A stretch of 26,801 nt of DNA. It comes from Actinomycetota bacterium. Its GTDB lineage: Bacteria > Actinomycetota > Acidimicrobiia > Acidimicrobiales > Ilumatobacteraceae. Where the stretch lies: positions 1-26,801 of the forward strand of contig JAPKZT010000151.1 of the NCBI GenBank assembly GCA_026393655.1, given 5' to 3'. Shown here piece by piece: positions 1 through 6,123 of the stretch (position 1 is the first letter of the stretch; the number at the start of each line of letters is the position of its first letter). The position numbers were made by a program, and so were the translations under genes. The notes under the pieces were generated by a model that made no database searches, was not told where the DNA came from, and worked only from the letters and a program-made list of their open reading frames with translations.

Positions 1-296
1 ATTAATTCGCCATAAGCCACGACAACCCCAAGTAAATCATTCGATGAACTAACTAACGCGACTGCATCACTAGTTGAGTGAGAAACTCTCAGCCCCATTT
101 CTAGAGCCGCAACTTTGACAGGGCAGGCACTCGTTTGGTTTCCACGCCCTCGGCGCACGTCGGGACGCGTGACTACAAGTTCAACATTGCAGCCTGCATC
201 TACAAGCGCTCGAAGCGGAGCAACTGCAATATCTGGTGTGCCGAAATAGATAACTCGTGACGCGCCGTTGGTCGGCAGTTCAGCGAGTGATGTCAC
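1..296 (-). CDS. fmt: Methionyl-tRNA formyltransferase, N-terminal part (cut by window edge)
   Basis: Transfers a formyl group from 10-formyltetrahydrofolate to Met-tRNA(fMet) in the cytoplasm, making the initiator tRNA. About 98 N-terminal codons are visible; the C-terminal part lies beyond the left edge. The Rossmann-type start RVIYFGTPDIAVAPL matches the family's opening (RIIFAGTPDFA in E. coli), followed by a VVTRPDVRRGRG stretch like the family's nucleotide/folate-domain loop, and VVVAYGEL like the family's VVAYG. I chose GTG at 296 because it overlaps the def stop as GTGA, the coupling used throughout this block. It gives about 12 residues before the first beta strand, slightly longer than in E. 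coli. No ATG is available nearer the domain. The def-fmt pairing is classic: Fmt adds the formyl group and Def removes it. Confidence 0.93.
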   Translation of the reverse strand, partial: MTSLAELPTNGASRVIYFGTPDIAVAPLRALVDAGCNVELVVTRPDVRRGRGNQTSACPVKVAALEMGLRVSHSTSDAVALVSSSNDLLGVVVAYGEL

Positions 297-814
297 GAAA
301 GTTTTAGGTGAGTCGTTTCGGTTTGGCCAGGGTTCTCTTCGCGCCGGCGATACTCGGCTAACGCCAACTTTCGTTGCTCAGCTGTCATTCGCTCAAACAT
401 CAACACACCTTGAAGATGGTCGATCTCATGTTGAAACAATCGCGCAAGCAACTCATCGGCTTCAATTTCAACTGTATTGCCGTCGAGATTCAAACCTCTA
501 ACGAGTACAAGTTTCGGGCGCAACATTTCAACCGACAAACCCGGTATCGACAAACAACCTTCGTCATAAACCCATTCACCACTTGATTCAACGATTGTTG
601 GGTTAAGAATGACTTCTGGTTTGTCGTCAACATCATAAACGAATAGTTGCTTCTGAACACCTATCTGAGGTGCCGCCAAACCCAGACCGGGCGCCTCGTA
701 CATCACAGTCAACATTTCATCGGCAAGTTTGACAAGTTTGCCATCAATATTTGTGATCTCGGCCGCGCATGTTTTCAATACAGGGTCACCGAAAGTTCTA
801 ATTTTATAATTCAC
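293..814 (-). CDS. def: Peptide deformylase
   Basis: Removes the N-formyl group from nascent proteins at the ribosome exit, using an Fe2+/Zn2+ centre. All three family motifs are present: GLGLAAPQIG (residues 43-52), EGCLS (85-89, metal ligand Cys87) and HEIDH (129-133, two His ligands and the catalytic Glu). The open frame extends upstream to 898, but those 28 codons lie inside priA. The family begins with a form like VNYKIRTFGDPVL, so I chose the GTG at 814, 10 nt after the priA stop, giving 173 aa, a normal length. No strong Shine-Dalgarno is visible, so reinitiation after priA is likely. It is followed by fmt with a 4-nt overlap. Confidence 0.95.
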   Translation of the reverse strand: MNYKIRTFGDPVLKTCAAEITNIDGKLVKLADEMLTVMYEAPGLGLAAPQIGVQKQLFVYDVDDKPEVILNPTIVESSGEWVYDEGCLSIPGLSVEMLRPKLVLVRGLNLDGNTVEIEADELLARLFQHEIDHLQGVLMFERMTAEQRKLALAEYRRREENPGQTETTHLKLS

Positions 815-824
815 GGGGATCAGG

Positions 825-2585
825 CTATATCCGCGGAGGGTCAACGTGAATTGATATTCGAGATTTTGCAGTTCGCTTAGCGCTCGACAATGCATCACTC
901 AACATTTGCCAGTTTTCAGCGCGGACCATACCGTGCGTTGAATCTTTAATCATTGTCTGCACGAGCGCCGAATCACTCAGTGACTCTATGAATGTCTTGG
1001 TTCCGACTCCGCTGACCTCTGCCAAAGAACCAAACGGCGGAAACTTCAATAATTCTCGTCGTGTTTTCTCGCTTGCGTTATAGGCGTCTAAATTGCCCGT
1101 CGCCAGCCCGACCAATAACGGATTTTCGGGAGTGTGTGTTTGCAGCAATATTCGTGGGGTCTTTTTTGATCCGCCGACAAGTCGTGCTGCGTGCACCACA
1201 AGCGTGCCGACAAGTTCACTGGTGCGATAACGCGGCGCGAGCAGTTCGGCGTCTATGTCAAGAAACACGACTGTGTCTGCTGACTGAACGCGATGCAACA
1301 CTGCCTCTGTCCCAACAAAGACATTCACCCGTTGGTTAACTTCTGTGGTTGCTGAAGTTACTTCGGCAACAGTGCGATTTGCTGCAGCCTGTAACTCTTC
1401 GCGCAACCGACTGACGCCTGGTTTTAGTAACGCGCAACTACTTGATCCGCAGGCCTGACACACAACGGGTCGCGTCGTGTTACAGCGCGGACACTCAAGG
1501 GTTTCTTCATCACGTTGATTAACAGCCGCATCACATTTCTCACACCGAAGAATTGTTCGACATTTTGCACACGCAATCAGTCGTGCTCGACCCTTGGTGT
1601 TATGAACACACACAACACGACGGCTCGAATCACGAAGTTCGCTAATAAGTTCAGACGAAATCAGCGAGGTACTCCAGCCTTCATCTTTGTTGCGATCCAA
1701 AATTTCAATATTTGGCCAAGATTTCTGCTGAGCAGACTCACGAATCTCAAACACGCGATTGTGAGCCCATTTTCTTGCTGCCTGCGATGGAAAAGGACTT
1801 ATCAAGCAACATGTTGCTTCACTGCGACGACAACGCTCGATTGCGACATCACGCGCATGCCATGTCGGGCTGCGTTCTTCTTGCAACAAATCATCATGTT
1901 CATCAATCACAACAATCGTTGAAAACTTGGCGACTGGCGCCCAGACGACACTGCGAGTGCCAACCACTATGTCGACACCACCCATTGCACTCGCCCAGTC
2001 TTGCGGCCAAAGCGCAACTGAGAAACCGTTCACTTTGAGCGACGCTGCTAAAAGTTTTGCGCGATGTTGCGTTGGGATCACCACAATTACTGGGCCACTA
2101 CTAGCCAAAGCGCTAACAGTTGATGTCGGGTTAGCCAAAGGTGATGTTGAAACTAATCCGCCGCTTTGCTTAAATATTTGGTCAGCAACGGGAGACGAAT
2201 AATTGATACCGCGCGAAAGATATCTCGGTGCTGGAACCTTTGCGATCAATGTGCTTGGCGCAGAAGCCGACACAAAACTTCGAATTCTGCCACTCCACCG
2301 CGATGTTGCCCAATGAGCAAGTTCAATTATTTCAGTTGTCGTGCCAAGGCCCAACACTTTTATTACCGAGCGAATTTTGTTGACCGCCAAACCCGCGCTT
2401 GGTTCGCCAATTTCGATGACCCACCCAGCGACATTTCTTCCGTGTAACGGCACTCGTACACGCATGCCAACAAAGAGTGTTTTCGCCAGAGACTCTGGGA
2501 TCAGATAATCAAATGTTTTATCGACGCCCGTAACATCGGGAACGACCCGCGCAACCCGAATTGAGGGTGTCGCGTTTTGAATCAG
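825..2585 (-). CDS. priA: PriA-like replication restart protein, actinobacterial ATPase-deficient type
   Basis: Homologue of the PriA primosomal protein that reloads replication at stalled forks. The N-terminal 3'-end-binding region (VARVVPDVTGVDKTFDYLIPE, about residues 11-31) is followed by a degenerate helicase core. No GxGKT Walker A is seen; GTRSVVWAP and VVIDEHDD remain where GTRSA and DEEH would be. A zinc-binding cluster of eight Cys in four CxxC pairs lies at about 339-379, and a C-terminal domain contains KFPPFGSLAEV. This matches actinobacterial PriA proteins, which are thought not to be active helicases. Start: the first ATG (2465) would remove the conserved N-terminus, and no ATG, GTG or TTG lies in frame between it and the upstream stop at 2610-2612. 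I therefore extend to CTG 2585, which overlaps the metK stop as CTGA (586 aa). The start is tentative; the gene call is firm. Confidence 0.88.
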   Translation of the reverse strand: MIQNATPSIRVARVVPDVTGVDKTFDYLIPESLAKTLFVGMRVRVPLHGRNVAGWVIEIGEPSAGLAVNKIRSVIKVLGLGTTTEIIELAHWATSRWSGRIRSFVSASAPSTLIAKVPAPRYLSRGINYSSPVADQIFKQSGGLVSTSPLANPTSTVSALASSGPVIVVIPTQHRAKLLAASLKVNGFSVALWPQDWASAMGGVDIVVGTRSVVWAPVAKFSTIVVIDEHDDLLQEERSPTWHARDVAIERCRRSEATCCLISPFPSQAARKWAHNRVFEIRESAQQKSWPNIEILDRNKDEGWSTSLISSELISELRDSSRRVVCVHNTKGRARLIACAKCRTILRCEKCDAAVNQRDEETLECPRCNTTRPVVCQACGSSSCALLKPGVSRLREELQAAANRTVAEVTSATTEVNQRVNVFVGTEAVLHRVQSADTVVFLDIDAELLAPRYRTSELVGTLVVHAARLVGGSKKTPRILLQTHTPENPLLVGLATGNLDAYNASEKTRRELLKFPPFGSLAEVSGVGTKTFIESLSDSALVQTMIKDSTHGMVRAENWQMLSDALSSAKRTAKSRISIHVDPPRI

Positions 2586-3775
2586 AGTTTGACTGCTGCC
2601 TTGAATTCTTTAAGGCGTGACAAAGACTCCCAAGTGAAATCAGGATGACTTCGACCGAAGTGACCGTAAGCCGCAGTCTTTTGATAAATCGGACGCTTCA
2701 AATCAAGGTCACGAACAATCGCTGCAGGACGGAGATCAAAAACCTCACGAACCGCCGACTCAATCAAAGCCTCGTCAACTTTATTTGTGCCGAAAGTTTC
2801 AACGAAGATGCTCACAGGATGCGCCATGCCAATTGCGTAAGCAACTTGAAGTTCGCAACGCTGAGCCGCACCAGATGCAACAACATGCTTGGCAACCCAA
2901 CGTGCTGCATAAGCCGCGGATCGGTCAACTTTTGATGGATCTTTTCCGCTGAATGCACCGCCACCGTGACGACCCATGCCGCCGTAAGTGTCGACGATAA
3001 TTTTGCGACCGGTCAAGCCTGTGTCTGCGTGTGGTCCACCTTTGACGAACTCACCAGTTGGGTTGACATAAACGGCATAATCATCTTTCGCAAACTGTGC
3101 CGGGATAACCGGACGAATTACTTGCTCGATCAAATCTGGGCGAATAACAGTGTCACGATTGATGCCATCGGCGTGTTGAGTTGAGATCAACACTGTTCGC
3201 AAGCGAACTGGCTTGCCGTCTTCGTAATCAAAAGTAACTTGTGTTTTGCCATCTGGACGCAAATATGGAATCGCACCAGACTTGCGAACATCTGTCAATT
3301 TCTCTGCCATTCGATGCGCCAGCCAAATTGGCAATGGCATTAAGTCATCTGTTTCTGTACATGCATAACCAAACATCATTCCTTGGTCACCTGCACCTTG
3401 ACTATTCAAAACATCTTCGCCACTCTTGCCACCGCGAATCTCTTCGCTGATGTTTACACCTTGCGAAATGTTTGGGCTCTGTTCGTCAATGCTGACAATG
3501 ACACCACATGTATTGCCGTCGAAACCATAAAGCGCATTGTCATAACCAATGCCATTAATAACTTGGCGAGCAAGTTTTGGAATATCAACATACGCACTTG
3601 TTGTGATTTCGCCGGCGATAACACACAAGCCAGTTGTCAATAGAGTTTCACAGGCAACACGACCTGCAGGATCTGCACCGAGAATTGCGTCAAGTACCGC
3701 ATCTGAAATCTGGTCTGCCATCTTGTCCGGGTGACCCTCGGTCACGCTCTCAGATGTAAACGAATACTTTTTCAT
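2582..3775 (-). CDS. metK: S-adenosylmethionine synthetase
   Basis: Makes S-adenosylmethionine from methionine and ATP, with hydrolysis of the triphosphate; a cytosolic tetramer. The 397-aa protein has the family length and hallmarks: the opening FTSESVTEGHPDKMADQISD with the ATP-binding His and Asp, GAGDQGMMFGYA (signature 1), the loop HADTGLTGRKIIVDTYGG, and the glycine-rich GGGAFSGKDPSKVDRSAAY (signature 2). ATG 3775 has a Shine-Dalgarno GGAG five bases upstream. It follows rpoZ after 67 nt, where coaBC usually stands in actinobacteria, and its stop overlaps the likely priA start. The gap upstream contains the 10-bp palindrome AATAGCTATT (3828-3837). I see no room for a SAM riboswitch. Confidence 0.98.
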   Translation of the reverse strand: MKKYSFTSESVTEGHPDKMADQISDAVLDAILGADPAGRVACETLLTTGLCVIAGEITTSAYVDIPKLARQVINGIGYDNALYGFDGNTCGVIVSIDEQSPNISQGVNISEEIRGGKSGEDVLNSQGAGDQGMMFGYACTETDDLMPLPIWLAHRMAEKLTDVRKSGAIPYLRPDGKTQVTFDYEDGKPVRLRTVLISTQHADGINRDTVIRPDLIEQVIRPVIPAQFAKDDYAVYVNPTGEFVKGGPHADTGLTGRKIIVDTYGGMGRHGGGAFSGKDPSKVDRSAAYAARWVAKHVVASGAAQRCELQVAYAIGMAHPVSIFVETFGTNKVDEALIESAVREVFDLRPAAIVRDLDLKRPIYQKTAAYGHFGRSHPDFTWESLSRLKEFKAAVKL

Positions 3776-3842
3776 TTGATCTCCATCTCTGTTTTCAACA
3801 AGACGCTACTAAATATCGCGCCTAGACAATAGCTATTCGAGC

Positions 3843-4184
3843 CTATTTAGAGTCAGGCTCAGTTGCGGCTTCAAGCTCAGCGGCTAATTCTGCTTCTTGT
3901 GCTGCGACTGCGGCTTCATTTTCGGCAACGATGTCTTCAATTGTTCGTTGTACTAATTGAATTTTGCCTGCGGAAATCTCTTCAAAACTAATTGACAAAG
4001 GCTTTCGAGCGGTTGAACTAACCTGAGGCGGAACCATGTTGCCAAGTCCGTCACCGAGTTGATTGAAATAAGAATTAATCTCACGAGCGCGACGCGCTGC
4101 AAGTGTCACAAGTGAAAACTTTGAACCAGTGTGTCCCATCAACGACTCAATTGGTGGGTTCATCATCGTGTCATCTGTAGTCAC
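3843..4184 (-). CDS. rpoZ: RNA polymerase omega subunit
   Basis: Small RNA polymerase subunit that wraps the C-terminus of beta' and assists assembly. The 113-aa protein contains the conserved NPPIESL and SKFSLVTLAARRAREIN segments followed by RKPLSISFEEISAGKI, as in actinobacterial omega. About the last 30 residues form an acidic, Ala/Glu-rich tail (ENEAAVAAQEAELAAELEAA), longer than in the shortest family members and probably helical or disordered. The start is GTG at 4184 with a very strong Shine-Dalgarno, AGGAGG, six bases upstream. It follows gmk after a 64-nt gap containing two small hairpins and a possible -10 box. The gmk-rpoZ adjacency is conserved across many bacteria. Confidence 0.96.
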   Translation of the reverse strand: MTTDDTMMNPPIESLMGHTGSKFSLVTLAARRAREINSYFNQLGDGLGNMVPPQVSSTARKPLSISFEEISAGKIQLVQRTIEDIVAENEAAVAAQEAELAAELEAATEPDSK

Positions 4185-4201
4185 TTATTTCCTCCTGGAT
4201 C

Positions 4202-4238
4202 AGGCGTCGGGTACGCCTAGCGGCTAATAAGTATAGCC
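4202..4238 (-). promoter_or_regulatory. Two small hairpins and a possible -10 box in the rpoZ leader
   Basis: Between gmk and rpoZ are two perfect inverted repeats. One has a 6-bp stem, AGGCGT/ACGCCT with a 5-nt loop (4202-4218). The other has a 5-bp stem, GGCTA/TAGCC with a 7-nt loop (4222-4238). Neither is followed by a T run in the direction of transcription, so they are not intrinsic terminators. On the minus strand TATACT (4235-4230) resembles an actinobacterial -10 element, but I see no good -35 at the normal distance. The hairpins may adjust rpoZ translation, protect a processed mRNA end, or have no role. Confidence 0.3.
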
Positions 4239-4248
4239 ACAAATGGGG

Positions 4249-4815
4249 CTATGTTTGGCGCTGTTTTCGCTCAATATCAATAATCCGACTCATCTCATCA
4301 ACTGTCGCCTCTAGATCATCGTTGATCAATACATAGTCGGCAATCGCCTTGCCAACTGGTTCTTCTTCTTCGGCTTTACGCAATCGCTTTTCAACTTTTT
4401 GGTCGGGATCACCTCGACCATGCAGACGAGATTTCTGCTCTTGTCGAGATGGTGGCAAAATAAATAGCAATAGCGCTTTATTATTTAATTGCTTGACCTG
4501 CTGGGCGCCGTCAACTTCAATTTCTAGCACGGTGTCTTTGCCTTCTGGAGCACTTGGCGTTGGCGTGCCATAGAGATTTCCTAAAAAATCAGTCCACTCT
4601 AAAAATCCGTTGTCAGCGATATGTTTTTCAAACTGCTCACGAGTTACAAACTTGTACGCATCAGGCGCTTCGCCGCTTCGCTGTTCACGAGTTGTCCATG
4701 AGCGACTCAACCATAAATTTGCATCTCGTTTGACGAGAGCATCAACGATCGTGCTCTTGCCAACGCCACCAGGGCCAGACACGACAATCACAAGTCCGCG
4801 CGGCTTGAACGACAT
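4249..4815 (-). CDS. gmk: Guanylate kinase
   Basis: Phosphorylates GMP to GDP with ATP in the cytosol, feeding GTP and dGTP synthesis. Walker A is GPGGVGKST (residues 14-22). The GMP-binding segment follows: SRSWTTREQRSGEAPDAYKFVTREQFEKHI, then FLEWTDFLGNLYGTP. DTVLEIEVDGAQQV is the family's beta strand with the conserved Asp, and the lid contains Arg residues (RGDPDQKVEKRL). At 188 aa it is of usual length. ATG 4815 overlaps the mihF stop as ATGA, implying coupled translation. The mihF-gmk-rpoZ order is the standard actinobacterial arrangement. Confidence 0.97.
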   Translation of the reverse strand: MSFKPRGLVIVVSGPGGVGKSTIVDALVKRDANLWLSRSWTTREQRSGEAPDAYKFVTREQFEKHIADNGFLEWTDFLGNLYGTPTPSAPEGKDTVLEIEVDGAQQVKQLNNKALLLFILPPSRQEQKSRLHGRGDPDQKVEKRLRKAEEEEPVGKAIADYVLINDDLEATVDEMSRIIDIERKQRQT

Positions 4816-5144
4816 CAGATAAACGCCTTCGATTTCTCGAGTAGTGCTTGACGCTCGTTAGGGGTGAGACTTTCGATTCTGCGCTTTTCGGTGATTGCTA
4901 GTTCAGCCATCAACCGTCGCGCTTTAACTTTGCCAATATTCTGAATTGATTCGAGAGCTTTAACCACATAAAGGCGCTTTGTTGCGGCGTGATCGGCATT
5001 TTTTACCAACACATCACTCAACTTCAGAGTGCCATCTGCGATCTCGAGAAGAATTTGAGACATCTCACCACGCAACAAATGGGCATTAGCGATCGCTGAC
5101 TTGCGATCTACTTCAACACTCTCAGACAAATATGAGGTTGCCAT
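4815..5144 (-). CDS. mihF: Actinobacterial integration host factor (mIHF)
   Basis: Nucleoid-associated DNA-binding protein specific to actinobacteria, unrelated to the HU/IHF alpha-beta family, that bends and compacts DNA. The 109-aa protein is mostly helical. Its C-terminal half, IGKVKARRLMAELAITEKRR followed by a leucine-rich end, matches the helix-two-turn-helix and lysine-rich DNA-binding region of mIHF (compare GLGKVRAKQIMERLGI in relatives). The ATG at 5144 has only a weak Shine-Dalgarno. It lies 34 nt downstream of pyrD, in the place normally preceded by pyrF, and is translationally coupled to gmk. It is one of the best lineage markers in the window. Confidence 0.93.
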   Translation of the reverse strand: MATSYLSESVEVDRKSAIANAHLLRGEMSQILLEIADGTLKLSDVLVKNADHAATKRLYVVKALESIQNIGKVKARRLMAELAITEKRRIESLTPNERQALLEKSKAFI

Positions 5145-5178
5145 TGATTTATTCTACTTGCGAAATTTAACCGTTCAA

Positions 5179-6123
5179 TTACTTTGCTAGTCCATTTCGG
5201 TGAGCGGCTGAAGTGACTTGCGACCAATCAGTTATCTGATGCGAGACCGCCCAATCGACGAGCTGATTTTGAATTAAAAGTGCCGCTCGAGGGTTAGCAA
5301 AACTCGCGGTGCCAACCTGAACTGCATTGGCACCAGCCAACATCAACTCGGCTGCGTCGCGACCAGATACGACACCGCCAACCCCGATGATGCCAATTTC
5401 TGGCAGCGCTTGTCTTACATCAAAAACGCAACGCACAGCAATCGGGTGTAACGCCGACCCAGATAAGCCCCCGCGAATATTGCCAAGACTCGGCAAACCA
5501 GTATCTGTATTAATTGCCATACCCATTGCTGTGTTAACAAGCGTCACCGCTTGAGCCCCTGCTTGATGAACTGCTCGGGCGATATTCACTAGTTCGTGCG
5601 TATTCGGGCTCAACTTTGCCCAAACAGGCAGACCCGATACAACACATCCCTCGATGATTTGAGCACTGAGTCGGGCATCGTGAGCAAACACAACGTGATC
5701 TCCCCCCAAGTTTGGACACGAAAGATTCACCTCGATTGCTGCGATTCGATTTTTGATTTGGCCGAGCATCTTTGCCGCGAGTAGATAATCATCAACGCTG
5801 TGCCCCCAAATGCTGACGATGATGGTTGCACCAGACTTTTCTAATGCGACAAGATCTTCAGCGATGAAATGTTTGATGCCGTCCCCTTGTAGGCCGACAG
5901 CATTAAGCATTCCATTTTTAGTTGGCGCTAATCTCGGCGCAGGATTACCTGCCCATGCAAATGGCGCTATTGATTTTGCAACAACACCACCAATTTCGCT
6001 GAGCGAAAAATATGCGTCGAGTTCAGCACCATAACCTGCGGTTCCTGATGCAGTAAGAATCGGATGTGCGAGTTTGACATCACCAACTTGCACTGAACAA
6101 TTGTCTATTGAACCGACATTCAT
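5179..6123 (-). CDS. pyrD: Dihydroorotate dehydrogenase, class 1B-like catalytic subunit
   Basis: FMN enzyme oxidising dihydroorotate to orotate in pyrimidine synthesis. The 314-aa soluble protein has no membrane-binding N-terminal helices, which argues against class 2. Key features are PILTASGTAGYG, Lys50 in AKSIAPFAW, NAVGLQGDG, the catalytic Cys136 in NLSCPN, WAKLSPN, NTAMG, and the phosphate-binding IGVGGVVSGRDAAELMLAGANAVQVGT. A catalytic Cys (class 1) rather than Ser (class 2), together with the overall pattern, fits the 1B subfamily. That subfamily normally pairs with PyrK, an FAD/2Fe-2S subunit passing electrons to NAD+; no pyrK is present here. ATG 6123 overlaps the carB stop as ATGA. 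pyrF, usually next, is absent. Confidence 0.95.
   Translation of the reverse strand: MNVGSIDNCSVQVGDVKLAHPILTASGTAGYGAELDAYFSLSEIGGVVAKSIAPFAWAGNPAPRLAPTKNGMLNAVGLQGDGIKHFIAEDLVALEKSGATIIVSIWGHSVDDYLLAAKMLGQIKNRIAAIEVNLSCPNLGGDHVVFAHDARLSAQIIEGCVVSGLPVWAKLSPNTHELVNIARAVHQAGAQAVTLVNTAMGMAINTDTGLPSLGNIRGGLSGSALHPIAVRCVFDVRQALPEIGIIGVGGVVSGRDAAELMLAGANAVQVGTASFANPRAALLIQNQLVDWAVSHQITDWSQVTSAAHRNGLAK

Noticed and set aside
815..898. Longer peptide deformylase start (28 extra residues)
   Set aside because: It overlaps the priA end and has no resemblance to the family. GTG 814 gives the standard N-terminus.
3776..3842. SAM riboswitch upstream of metK
   Set aside because: The leader between rpoZ and metK is only 67 nt and I see no SAM-I or SAM-II/IV-like core or terminator.
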